Assembly (NCBI GenBank): GCA_035524275.1
Contig: DATKPC010000031.1
Location: 1 to 12,964 of the forward strand
Direction: 5' to 3'
DNA length: 12,964 nucleotides
Source: DATKPC01 sp035524275
GTDB taxonomy: Bacteria > Pseudomonadota > Gammaproteobacteria > Burkholderiales > Burkholderiaceae_F
The notes beneath the pieces were generated by a model that was not told the DNA's origin, did no database searches, and was given only the letters and a program-made list of their open reading frames with translations. Positions 6,782 through 12,964 of the stretch are shown here, piece after piece. Each line of letters starts with the position of its first letter. Position 1 is the stretch's first letter. A program made the position numbers and the translations under genes.

Positions 6782-6932
6782 GCGAAGCGGTCCGCGGAAC
6801 CGGAAACGCTAGATGGCTTCGGTGACCGCTCGATGAATCGACGCGGCCTTGTGGGGCGCCGTCGGCGGCGGCTCGTCATTCGCGGCGCGCCGTGGCATCG
6901 TACGGCGTGGAGCCGGGAGCCGGAGGACGACG
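6782..6932. other. Divergent intergenic region, pyruvate kinase and ABC operon
   Basis: A 151-bp region that must hold promoters for both the pyruvate kinase gene (-) and the ABC transporter operon (+). I see no convincing sigma70 -35/-10 pair, operator palindrome or riboswitch. A TTG start at 6849 would extend the binding protein frame, but without a ribosome binding site. Confidence 0.5.
6922..6927 (+). promoter_or_regulatory. Ribosome binding site deciding the binding-protein start
   Basis: GGAGGA lies 5 nt before the ATG at 6933, an optimal Shine-Dalgarno match. It makes 6933 the start rather than the longer frame from TTG at 6849, and the resulting N-terminus is a normal signal peptide. 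Confidence 0.82.
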
Positions 6933-7988
6933 ATGGACGAGAAGGAACGGGGGCGGCACGCGACGCGGAAGGCGGGCGCCGGCGCGGCCGCGATGGCGCT
7001 GGTTGCCGTGCTGATGGCCGCGCCGATGGCGGTGACGACCGCGGGCACGCCGCAGCGCGCGATCTGCTACAACTGCCCGCCGGAATGGGCCGACTGGGGC
7101 TCGCAACTGAAGGCCATCAAGGCCCGGCTGGGCATCGACGTGCCGCCGGACAACAAGAACTCCGGCCAGGCGATCGCGGCGCTGATCGCGGAGCGGGCCA
7201 GCCCGGTCGCGGACGTCACGTATCTTGGCGGCATCGCCGCGGATCCCGCGCGCGACGCCGGCGTGCTCGCGCCGTACAAGCCGGCGCGCTGGGACCGCAT
7301 TCCCGCCTCGTTGAAGGATCCGGAGGGATACTGGTTCACGATCCATTCCGGGACCCTCGGCTTCTTCGTCAACAAGGCCGCGCTGAACGGCAAGCCGGTG
7401 CCGCAATCGTGGAGCGACCTGCTCAAGCCGGACTACAAGGGGCTCGTCGGGTATCTCGACCCGACGTCGGCCGCGGTCGGCCAGCTTGGCGTGATGGCGG
7501 TGAACCTCGCGCTCGGCGGCAGCTACGACAACCTGGACGCCGGGATCCGGTATTTCCGCAAGCTCGCGGAAAATGACCCGATCGTCCCGAAGCAGACGTC
7601 CTACGCGCGCGTGCTGTCAGGCGAAATTCCGATCCTGATCGATTACGACTTCAACGCCTATCGCGCGCTGTACACCGACAAGGCGCCGGTCGCGTTCGTC
7701 ATCCCGAAGGAGGGCACGTTGACGTTCCCGTACGTGATGGGGCTCGTGAAGGGCGCCCCGGACGCCGACAACGGCAGGAAGGTCCTCGATTTCGTGCTGT
7801 CGGACGAGAGCCAGACGATGTGGGGCAACGCGTACCTGCGTCCGGTGTTCCCGGAACTGCTGTCGGCCGACGCGAAGGCGCGCTTTCTTCCGGAATCGGA
7901 ATACGCCCGCGCGAAGCCGGTTGAATTGAAGCGGCTTGCGGCGGCGCAGCCGCGGATCATCGAGCGCTACCGCAACGAAGTGCGGTGA
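6933..7988 (+). CDS. ABC transporter periplasmic substrate-binding protein
   Basis: A 351-residue extracellular solute-binding protein of the type serving iron(III), thiamine, polyamine and 2-aminoethylphosphonate importers (family-1-like fold). A signal peptide is evident: basic residues to Lys13, a hydrophobic run at about 17-33, and a likely cleavage near residues 37-38. There is no lipobox, so the mature protein should be soluble in the periplasm. The mature region begins with a cysteine pair (Cys45, Cys48, ICYNC), possibly a disulfide. Other recognisable stretches are GTLGFFVNKAAL (140-151), SWSDLLKPDYKGLVG (159-173) and VIPKEGT (256-262), all typical of this superfamily. It is the first gene of the operon with two permeases, an ATPase and a phosphodiesterase, separated from the rest by repeat copy 3. 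The ligand cannot be read from sequence; the phosphodiesterase at the end suggests a phosphate-diester compound. Confidence 0.92.
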   Translation: MDEKERGRHATRKAGAGAAAMALVAVLMAAPMAVTTAGTPQRAICYNCPPEWADWGSQLKAIKARLGIDVPPDNKNSGQAIAALIAERASPVADVTYLGGIAADPARDAGVLAPYKPARWDRIPASLKDPEGYWFTIHSGTLGFFVNKAALNGKPVPQSWSDLLKPDYKGLVGYLDPTSAAVGQLGVMAVNLALGGSYDNLDAGIRYFRKLAENDPIVPKQTSYARVLSGEIPILIDYDFNAYRALYTDKAPVAFVIPKEGTLTFPYVMGLVKGAPDADNGRKVLDFVLSDESQTMWGNAYLRPVFPELLSADAKARFLPESEYARAKPVELKRLAAAQPRIIERYRNEVR

Positions 7989-8022
7989 GGGTCTCGAGTT
8001 CGCGGCGTCGTTCTCGCGCCCT

Positions 8023-8152
8023 CCCTCTCCCCCACCCCTCTCCCGCGGAGCGGGCGAGGGGAGTCACGGCGTCAGCCATTGACGCGGTGTAGGCCATTGC
8101 GACGACGAAACTCCCCTCGCCCGCGCAGGCGGGAGAGGGGTGGGGGAGAGGG
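8023..8152. repeat. Inverted G/C-rich repeat element, copy 3, inside the ABC operon
   Basis: Arms 8023-8044 and 8131-8152 are perfect 22-bp inverted repeats, identical to those of copy 2. The spacer starts with TCACGGCGTCAGC as in copy 1. The right arm is extended by another T-G5 unit to 8159, giving five G runs in a row on the sense strand just before the permease ribosome binding site. It occupies most of the 192-bp gap between the binding protein and the first permease gene, a position like that of the REP sequences between malE and malF in Escherichia coli. Confidence 0.9.
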
Positions 8153-8166
8153 GTGGGGGATAGTGT

Positions 8167-8170
8167 GAGG
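8167..8170 (+). promoter_or_regulatory. Ribosome binding site of the first permease gene
   Basis: GAGG lies 10 nt before the ATG at 8181, a slightly long spacing. The site begins only 7 nt after the last G run of repeat copy 3, so structure in that repeat could hinder ribosome access. Confidence 0.55.
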
Positions 8171-8180
8171 ACCGCGCGCG

Positions 8181-8996
8181 ATGCGTGATCGTGGCTGGAC
8201 CCGCGCCCTGCTCGTTCCGGGCGCGCTGTTCTTCATCGCGTTCTTCCTGCTGCCGATGGCGCGACTGGCCGTCATCGGCGCGAGCGGCCGCGACGGGCTC
8301 GCGGCGTACGCCGCGATCGTGACGGATGCGACCTATCGCAGCGCGCTCGTCGCGACGCTCGCGGTCGCCGCGGCGACGACGGCGATCACGCTCGTCGTCA
8401 GCGGCGTCGCCGGCGTGTTCCTGCAGCGAAACCGGTTTCGCGGACGCTCGCTGCTTCTTGCGCTGCTGACGCTGCCGCTGGCGTTTCCGGGCGTCGTCGT
8501 CGGCTTCCTCGTCATCATGCTCGCCGGCCGGCAGGGCCTGATCGGCACGATCACGAACCTGGCATTCGGTCATCGCGTCGTCTTCGCCTACTCGCTCACC
8601 GGGCTGTTGACGGGCTATGTCTATTTCTCGATTCCGCGGACCATCCTGACCCTCGTCGCCGCCGCGGAGAAGCTGGACCCGCGACTGCCGGAGGCGGCGC
8701 GCTCGCTGGGCGCCTCCGGCTGGCGCATCGTCGTCGACGTCCTGATCCCGGGGCTGAAGCCGGCGCTGCTGTCCGCGGGAGCGATCTGCTTCGCGACCGC
8801 GGTCGGCGCGTTCGGCACCGCGTTTACGCTCGCGACGCGGATCGACGTGCTGCCCATGGTGATCTACACCGAGTTCACGCTGTCGGCCAACATCGCGGCG
8901 GCGGCGGCGCTGTCGTTCGTGCTCGGGGCCGTGGCGTGGGCCGTGCTGGCCGCCGGGCGCAGTTTCGCGGGCTCGACCGTCGCGGCGGCCGGATGA
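8181..8996 (+). CDS. ABC transporter permease, first subunit
   Basis: A 271-residue inner-membrane permease of the binding-protein-dependent type I importer family. About six hydrophobic segments are visible (roughly 9-32, 54-82, 89-115, 132-160, 194-217, 235-258). The cytoplasmic EAA loop that docks on the ATPase is at 171-190 (EAARSLGASGWRIVVDVLIP), a close match to the family pattern. Its partner is the second permease, whose ATG overlaps this stop codon as ATGA, giving translational coupling. The length is typical. Family members nearest in style carry polyamines, iron, thiamine or aminoethylphosphonate, so the family alone does not give the substrate. Confidence 0.95.
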   Translation: MRDRGWTRALLVPGALFFIAFFLLPMARLAVIGASGRDGLAAYAAIVTDATYRSALVATLAVAAATTAITLVVSGVAGVFLQRNRFRGRSLLLALLTLPLAFPGVVVGFLVIMLAGRQGLIGTITNLAFGHRVVFAYSLTGLLTGYVYFSIPRTILTLVAAAEKLDPRLPEAARSLGASGWRIVVDVLIPGLKPALLSAGAICFATAVGAFGTAFTLATRIDVLPMVIYTEFTLSANIAAAAALSFVLGAVAWAVLAAGRSFAGSTVAAAG

Positions 8997-9781
8997 AGGC
9001 CCGCCCGTCGCTCGCGTTCGTCGTGCAGCTCGCGTTCACGCTCGCGGTCTGCGTGTTCCTCGTCGTGCCGATCGTCCTGTCGGTCGCCGCCGGACTCACG
9101 GTCAATGTCTTCGTCGGACTGGACAGCGGGCTCACGCTGCGCTGGGTCGCCGAGGTCTGGAGCGGCTATCGCGACACGATCTTCCTGTCGCTCGGGATCG
9201 CGACCGCATGCCTGGCGATCACGCTCCTCCTCGGCATTCCGCTGGCCTACGCGCTGTCGCGGTCCTCGTCGACCTTCGCGCGATTCGCGGAGGAGCTGCT
9301 CGTGCTGCCGGTCGCGGTGCCGGGACTCGCCACGGCGCTCGCGCTGATCGTCACCTACGGGTCGCTGCGCGGGTTCCGGACGTCGTGGACGTTCATCCTC
9401 GTCGGCCACGTGCTGTTCACGCTGCCCTTCATGGTGCGCTCGGTGCTCGCGGTGCTCGGCGCGGTCAACGTGGCGACGCTGGAGGAGGGCGCGGCATCGC
9501 TCGGCGCCGGCTTCTGGCGACGATTCGTCGATGTCGTGCTGCCGAGCTGCCGCGGCGGCATCCTCGCCGGCGCGCTGATGGTCTACACGTTGTCGGTCGG
9601 GGAATTCAACATGACGTGGCTGCTGCACACGCCGCTCACGAAGACGCTGCCGGTGGGCCTCGCGGACGCCTACGCATCGCTGCGGCTCGAGGTCGGCAGC
9701 GCGTACACGCTGCTCTTCCTGCTGATGATCGTGCCGCTGCTCGTTGCCATGCAACGATTGGGCGGAGCGAGGGTCCGATGA
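8993..9781 (+). CDS. ABC transporter permease, second subunit
   Basis: A 262-residue permease paired with the preceding one. Hydrophobic segments lie at about 8-34, 62-87, 100-122, 133-156, 189-212 and 237-253. The EAA loop is at 164-184 (EEGAASLGAGFWRRFVDVVLP). The start at 8993 is chosen because its ATG overlaps the upstream TGA (ATGA) and the protein then begins with a normal short cytoplasmic N-terminus; the frame is open for 57 bases upstream without a better start. Its own stop overlaps the ATG of the ATPase gene in the same way. The two permeases are separate polypeptides rather than a fused one as in some iron transporters. Confidence 0.95.
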   Translation: MKARPSLAFVVQLAFTLAVCVFLVVPIVLSVAAGLTVNVFVGLDSGLTLRWVAEVWSGYRDTIFLSLGIATACLAITLLLGIPLAYALSRSSSTFARFAEELLVLPVAVPGLATALALIVTYGSLRGFRTSWTFILVGHVLFTLPFMVRSVLAVLGAVNVATLEEGAASLGAGFWRRFVDVVLPSCRGGILAGALMVYTLSVGEFNMTWLLHTPLTKTLPVGLADAYASLRLEVGSAYTLLFLLMIVPLLVAMQRLGGARVR

Positions 9782-10860
9782 CGCTCGGCGAGCGGGCGGT
9801 CGGCATCGAGCTGCGCGGTTGCGCGAAGACCTTCGACGGCGGCAACCGGGCGCTGCAGCCGATCGACCTGTCGATCGGCGCCGGCGAGACGCTGGTGCTG
9901 CTCGGGCCATCCGGTTGCGGCAAGACGACGACGCTGCGGCTCATTGCCGGGCTGGAGCGGCCGGACCCCGGAGGCCGGGTGCTGTTCGGCGACAGCGACG
10001 TCACGGCGCTGCCGATCGAGCAGCGACACGTAGGGATGGTGTTCCAGTCGTATGCGCTGTTCCCGAACATGACGGTGGCGGGCAATATCGGCTATGGGCT
10101 CAAGATCCGCCGGCTGTCCGTTGCGGAAATCGATGCCCGGGTCGGGGAGATGCTGCAGATGATGCGCATCGAGGCGCTGGCGCCGCGCCGTGTCGACCAG
10201 CTCTCCGGTGGCCAGCGACAACGCGTCGCGCTCGCGCGCGCGCTGGCGGTGCGGCCTCGCGCGCTGCTGCTCGACGAGCCGCTGACCGCGCTCGATGCCC
10301 GGCTGCGCGACACGTTGCGGGCCGAGATCGACGCGCTGCTGCGACGGCTGCACATCACGACGGTCTATGTCACGCACGACCAGGCCGAGGCGATGGCGCT
10401 CGGCGACCGCGTCGCCGTCATGGATCACGGGCGGATCGCGCAAATCGGTACCCCGCGCGAGATCTATCGGCGGCCGGCTTCGCGGTTCGTCGCGGAGTTC
10501 ATCGGGACGATGAACCGACTCGCCGGAAGATGGGATGGCGACAGCTTCCTGTGCGCCGCGGGACGAATCGCCGGCGCAGCCGGTCGGATTCCGCGGACCG
10601 CCGCCGGCTCCGAAGCCGTCGAGATCATGTTCCGGCCGGAGCACGTCCACGTCGTCGACGAGGGCGAACCCGCGGACGATGGGCTCGTCGGGACCGTGAG
10701 CTCGGTCCTCTTCCACGGCGACCGGACGCGGCTGCTCGTCGATGTCGAAAATCCACGCGCGCTCGTGGTCGATTCGGCGGCGCATCGGGAATACCATCGC
10801 GGGGAGCGGTTGCGGCTGCGCGTCGATCCCGGCGGCGTGTTCGCGTGGCCGGGAGAATGA
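9778..10860 (+). CDS. ABC transporter ATP-binding protein with TOBE-like domain
   Basis: A 360-residue ATPase of the PotA/FbpC/UgpC type that powers the importer at the inner face of the membrane. All nucleotide-binding motifs are intact: Walker A GPSGCGKTT (43-51), Q-loop Gln90, signature LSGGQ (142-146), Walker B RALLLDEP (161-168), D-loop ALDA (171-174) and switch His200. The FIGTMN motif at 241-246 marks the end of the ATPase domain. Residues about 280-357 (FRPEHV onward) look like a TOBE-type regulatory or substrate-sensing domain. The ATG overlaps the preceding permease stop as ATGA, with GGAG about 10 nt upstream. The stop is followed after 2 nt by the preferred phosphodiesterase start. 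The substrate class remains open among polyamine, ferric, phosphonate and glycerophosphate-type transporters. Confidence 0.95.
   Translation: MTLGERAVGIELRGCAKTFDGGNRALQPIDLSIGAGETLVLLGPSGCGKTTTLRLIAGLERPDPGGRVLFGDSDVTALPIEQRHVGMVFQSYALFPNMTVAGNIGYGLKIRRLSVAEIDARVGEMLQMMRIEALAPRRVDQLSGGQRQRVALARALAVRPRALLLDEPLTALDARLRDTLRAEIDALLRRLHITTVYVTHDQAEAMALGDRVAVMDHGRIAQIGTPREIYRRPASRFVAEFIGTMNRLAGRWDGDSFLCAAGRIAGAAGRIPRTAAGSEAVEIMFRPEHVHVVDEGEPADDGLVGTVSSVLFHGDRTRLLVDVENPRALVVDSAAHREYHRGERLRLRVDPGGVFAWPGE
10851..10855 (+). promoter_or_regulatory. Ribosome binding site deciding the phosphodiesterase start
   Basis: GGGAG lies 7 nt before the ATG at 10863 but only 1 nt before the in-frame ATG at 10857, favouring 10863. 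With that start the protein begins MLVAQITDTH, in register with GpdQ-type enzymes. Confidence 0.65.
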
Positions 10861-10862
10861 GC

Positions 10863-11681
10863 ATGCTGGTCGCGCAGATCACCGATACCCACATCAAGCG
10901 CCCGGGCCACCTCGCCTACCGCGTCGTGGATACCGCGACGATGCTGCGCGATTGCGTCGCGGCCATCGCGGCGCTGGTACCGGCGCCCGACGTCGTCGTC
11001 GTGACCGGCGATCTCGTCGACATCGGGCGCCCGGAGGAGTACGAACTGCTGCGCTCGATCCTCGCGCCGCTGAAGCAGCCGCTGTTCGTCGTGCCCGGCA
11101 ACCACGACGAGCGCGACGCGATGCGCGCGGCATTCGCCGACGGCGGCTACCTGCCGTCTTCCGGCTTCCTGCAGTACGCGATCGACGAGCATCCGCTGCG
11201 GCTCATCGGGCTGGATACGAACGTACCGGGCGAGAGCGGCGGCTTGCTGTGCAACACGCGCCTTGCGTGGCTGGAGCGGACGCTGGCGCAACACCCGGTG
11301 ATGCCGACGCTGATCCTGATGCACCACCCGCCGTTTCCGACCGGCATCGCGCACATGGACCGCATCGGCCTCGTCGGCCGCGAGGGCTTTGCGTCGATCC
11401 TGGCGCACAACCCGCAGGTCGAGCTCGTGCTCTGCGGCCACCTGCATCGGACGATCCGCGCCTCGGTCGGTGGCCGCCCGGCATTGACCTGCCCGAGCCC
11501 GGCCCACCAGGTGGCGCTGGACCTGCGACGCGAGGCGCCGAGCCGTTTCATGATGGAGCCGCCGGGGTTCATGCTGCACCACTGGATCGACGGCTCGCTC
11601 GTCTCGCACGTGGTGCCGGTCGGACGGTTCGACGGGCCGTATCCGTTCTTCGAGGACGACGGCAAGCTGATCGACAGTTGA
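10863..11681 (+). CDS. GpdQ-like metallophosphodiesterase
   Basis: A 272-residue dinuclear-metal phosphoesterase resembling GpdQ glycerophosphodiesterase and the cyclic-nucleotide phosphodiesterase group; it hydrolyses phosphate diesters. Metal ligands are visible and in GpdQ register: Asp8 and His10 (DTH), Asp50 (GDLVD), Asn80 and His81 (GNHDE), His154/155 (MHHPP), and His193 and His195 (CGHLH). IGRPEEYELLR (54-64) and FPTGIAHMD (158-166) also recall GpdQ. No signal peptide is present, so it acts in the cytoplasm. It is the last gene of the importer operon, 2 nt after the ATPase, implying that it processes the imported compound. An alternative start at 10857 adds two residues and overlaps the ATPase stop as ATGA. 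The real substrate could be glycerophosphodiesters, cyclic nucleotides or another diester; the last residues give no hint. Confidence 0.92.
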   Translation: MLVAQITDTHIKRPGHLAYRVVDTATMLRDCVAAIAALVPAPDVVVVTGDLVDIGRPEEYELLRSILAPLKQPLFVVPGNHDERDAMRAAFADGGYLPSSGFLQYAIDEHPLRLIGLDTNVPGESGGLLCNTRLAWLERTLAQHPVMPTLILMHHPPFPTGIAHMDRIGLVGREGFASILAHNPQVELVLCGHLHRTIRASVGGRPALTCPSPAHQVALDLRREAPSRFMMEPPGFMLHHWIDGSLVSHVVPVGRFDGPYPFFEDDGKLIDS

Positions 11682-11705
11682 GGCGCGGCGACGAGGCGCG
11701 GCGAC
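11680..11705 (+). repeat. Tandem 13-bp direct repeat over the phosphodiesterase stop
   Basis: GAGGCGCGGCGAC occurs twice in immediate succession (11680-11692 and 11693-11705). The first copy begins inside the TGA stop codon of the phosphodiesterase gene. It looks like a recent slippage duplication. Confidence 0.75.
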
Positions 11706-11732
11706 AGCGTGGTGCAAGGCGGCCGGCGGCGC

Positions 11733-11746
11733 GCCCGCAAGCGGGC
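11733..11746. terminator. Weak hairpin between convergent genes
   Basis: GCCCGC-AA-GCGGGC forms a short GC stem, realistically 5 bp with a 4-nt loop, in the 81-bp gap between the convergent phosphodiesterase and sensor kinase genes. No T tract follows on either strand, so it is at best a weak or factor-assisted terminator. Confidence 0.25.
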
Positions 11747-11762
11747 CGCAGAACTTGCCTTG

Positions 11763-12964
11763 CTACGCCGCGTCGTCGCAGACCGGAAAATCGAGCTCGA
11801 ACGAGAAGGTACTGCCGCGCCCGATCGCGCTGCGCACCTGGATGTCGCCGCCCATCAGGCGAATCAACGGCAGGCTGATGGCCAGTCCCAGGCCGGCGCC
11901 ACCCTGGCGCCGGGCGCTGTCGCCGACCTGCTCGAACGGCTGGAACAGCCGCGAACTCTGTTCCTCGTTCATTCCGACGCCGGTGTCCTCGATCTCGAAT
12001 CGCAAGCGCGCGACGTGCCGCGCGGCGCCCGGAGCCGGCGTGTCGGCGCCGACCCGCGACACCCGCAGCGAGACCGCGCCGCTGTCGGTGAACTTCACCG
12101 AATTGCTGAGCAGGTTGAGCAGGACCTGGCGCAGGCGCTTGCCATCCGCCGCGACGGCGACGGGCAAGCCGGGCGCCAGTGCGAGCCGGAACTGCAGGTG
12201 CTTCTCCTCCGCCTTGACGCGACTGATTTCGCTGACGGATTCGAAGAATTCGTCGAGGCGGATCGGCACGGCGCGCAGCTCGAGCTTGCCGGCGTCGATC
12301 CGCGCGAGGTCCAGGATGTCCTCGATCAGCGCGAGCAGATGATCGCCGCTGTCGAGCAGGATCTTGACCAGGCGTCGGCGTCGCACCGCTTCGTCGGGCG
12401 CGTGGTCGAGCAGCTGGGCGCAGCCGAGTATCGCGTTGAGCGGTGTCCGCAGCTCGTGGCTCATCTGCGCGATGAACTGCGAGCGCTGCCGCGCCACCCG
12501 CACGGCCTCGGCGAGCGCGGCTTCGCGGGCGATCTCGGCGGCGCGCGCCCGCAGCGTGACGAGCCCGAACGCGAGATCGCTGGCGAGTTCGCGCAGCAGT
12601 TCGATCTCCTCCGGCGGGAACGCGGCTTCGTCGTCCGACAGGATATGGAGCACGCCCAGGTCCTGCTCCGCATGCCGCAGCGCCAGCGCGACGCACGAGG
12701 CCGGCGCGGCGGGCTCGCCGCGTGACGCCGGCGGCGCGCCGGCGCGCGGGCGATCGGGCCGCCGCCAGAGGCGCACGTCGCCCGCCGGTTCGACGCCGGG
12801 CGCGACATCGCGCAGGATGCCCTCGATGCGCGGATCGCCGTAGGCGGCTTGCCTGCCGTGAGCGATGAACGTCGCGCCGTCCTGCGGCGCCTGCGGTGCC
12901 GCAAGGCGGATCGATGCGTACGCGTAGCCGCCGCTTTCCACGACGATCCTGCAACCGGAATCCA
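11763..12964 (-). CDS. Sensor histidine kinase (GAF-HisKA-HATPase), N-terminus cut off by window edge
   Basis: The C-terminal 399 residues or so of a two-component histidine kinase; the frame is open to the right edge, so the N-terminus lies outside. A GTG at 12941 begins the longest frame here but is probably internal, because the residues before it (CRIVVESGGYAYAS) continue a GAF-type sensor domain. The GAF region spans about 12964-12560. The dimerisation domain has the phospho-acceptor His in MSHELRTPL (codon 12456-12458). The ATPase domain shows the N box (LLNLLSNSVKFT), DTGVGM, and the glycine lid GGAGLGLAI. The protein ends with STFSFELDFPVCDDAA, with no receiver domain attached. No transmembrane segment is seen in this part. 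It autophosphorylates and passes phosphate to an unidentified response regulator, not in the window. The signal is unknown; it is convergent with the ABC operon, so co-transcription is excluded. Confidence 0.92.
   Translation of the reverse strand, partial: DSGCRIVVESGGYAYASIRLAAPQAPQDGATFIAHGRQAAYGDPRIEGILRDVAPGVEPAGDVRLWRRPDRPRAGAPPASRGEPAAPASCVALALRHAEQDLGVLHILSDDEAAFPPEEIELLRELASDLAFGLVTLRARAAEIAREAALAEAVRVARQRSQFIAQMSHELRTPLNAILGCAQLLDHAPDEAVRRRRLVKILLDSGDHLLALIEDILDLARIDAGKLELRAVPIRLDEFFESVSEISRVKAEEKHLQFRLALAPGLPVAVAADGKRLRQVLLNLLSNSVKFTDSGAVSLRVSRVGADTPAPGAARHVARLRFEIEDTGVGMNEEQSSRLFQPFEQVGDSARRQGGAGLGLAISLPLIRLMGGDIQVRSAIGRGSTFSFELDFPVCDDAA

Noticed and set aside
6893..6907. Possible sigma54 promoter (TGGCAT with a downstream GC) before the ABC operon.
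   Set aside because: The GG-to-GC spacing is one base short of the strict sigma54 requirement and the -12 element does not match TTGC.
6849..6932. N-terminal extension of the binding protein from TTG at 6849.
   Set aside because: There is no ribosome binding site there, and GGAGGA at 6922-6927 marks the ATG at 6933, which gives a normal signal peptide.
72..8152. The repeated hairpin elements as a CRISPR array or insertion sequence.
   Set aside because: The copies are kilobases apart, each is an inverted pair rather than a direct repeat with spacers, and no cas gene or transposase is present.
8064..8573. A minus-strand frame opposite the first permease.
   Set aside because: It translates to a low-complexity Arg/Asp/Glu/Gln-rich shadow and starts inside the permease gene, with part of it in repeat copy 3.

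Overview
The window is very GC-rich and densely coded on both strands. It reads like a proteobacterial chromosome, most likely a betaproteobacterium of the Burkholderiales type or a similar high-GC lineage. That placement is inferred from codon use, the gene families and the hairpin-rich intergenic repeats; no rRNA, tRNA or other phylogenetic marker is present.

Layout. (1) 1-233: a repeat-bearing intergenic stretch, then an amidase-signature enzyme (234-1679, +). (2) Convergent to it, a 751-residue protein (1711-3966, -) fusing a CrtI/retinol-saturase-like FAD oxidoreductase to a complete ferredoxin/flavodoxin-reductase-type FAD/NAD(P)H module. A TetR-family regulator (4114-4749, +) is divergent from it. 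The 147-bp region between them holds two near-identical 16-bp operator-like sites exactly 42 bp apart, one lying on the regulator's apparent promoter. (3) A second repeat element separates tetR from a convergent, unusual pyruvate kinase (4940-6781, -) that has an N-terminal extension, an enlarged B region and no C-terminal regulatory domain. (4) A divergent operon (6933-11681, +) encodes a periplasmic binding protein, two ABC permeases, an ABC ATPase and a GpdQ-like metallophosphodiesterase. The last four genes are packed with ATGA overlaps or a 2-nt gap, and a third repeat copy lies between the binding protein and the first permease. (5) Convergent at the right edge is a GAF-HisKA-HATPase sensor kinase (11763 to beyond 12964, -), cut off at its N-terminus.

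How the parts may work together. The importer and phosphodiesterase probably take up a small, possibly phosphodiester-containing solute and hydrolyse it in the cytoplasm; the substrate is not determined. The fusion oxidoreductase and TetR look like a self-contained inducible module in which NAD(P)H electrons, delivered by the fused reductase, could drive reduction of a polyene-like or other hydrophobic substrate.

The three repeats (72-201, 4789-4916, 8023-8152) form one family. Each is a pair of G-rich/C-rich arms in inverted orientation, each arm able to form a hairpin and matching a G-quadruplex pattern. No CRISPR array, transposase, prophage gene or RNA gene was seen.
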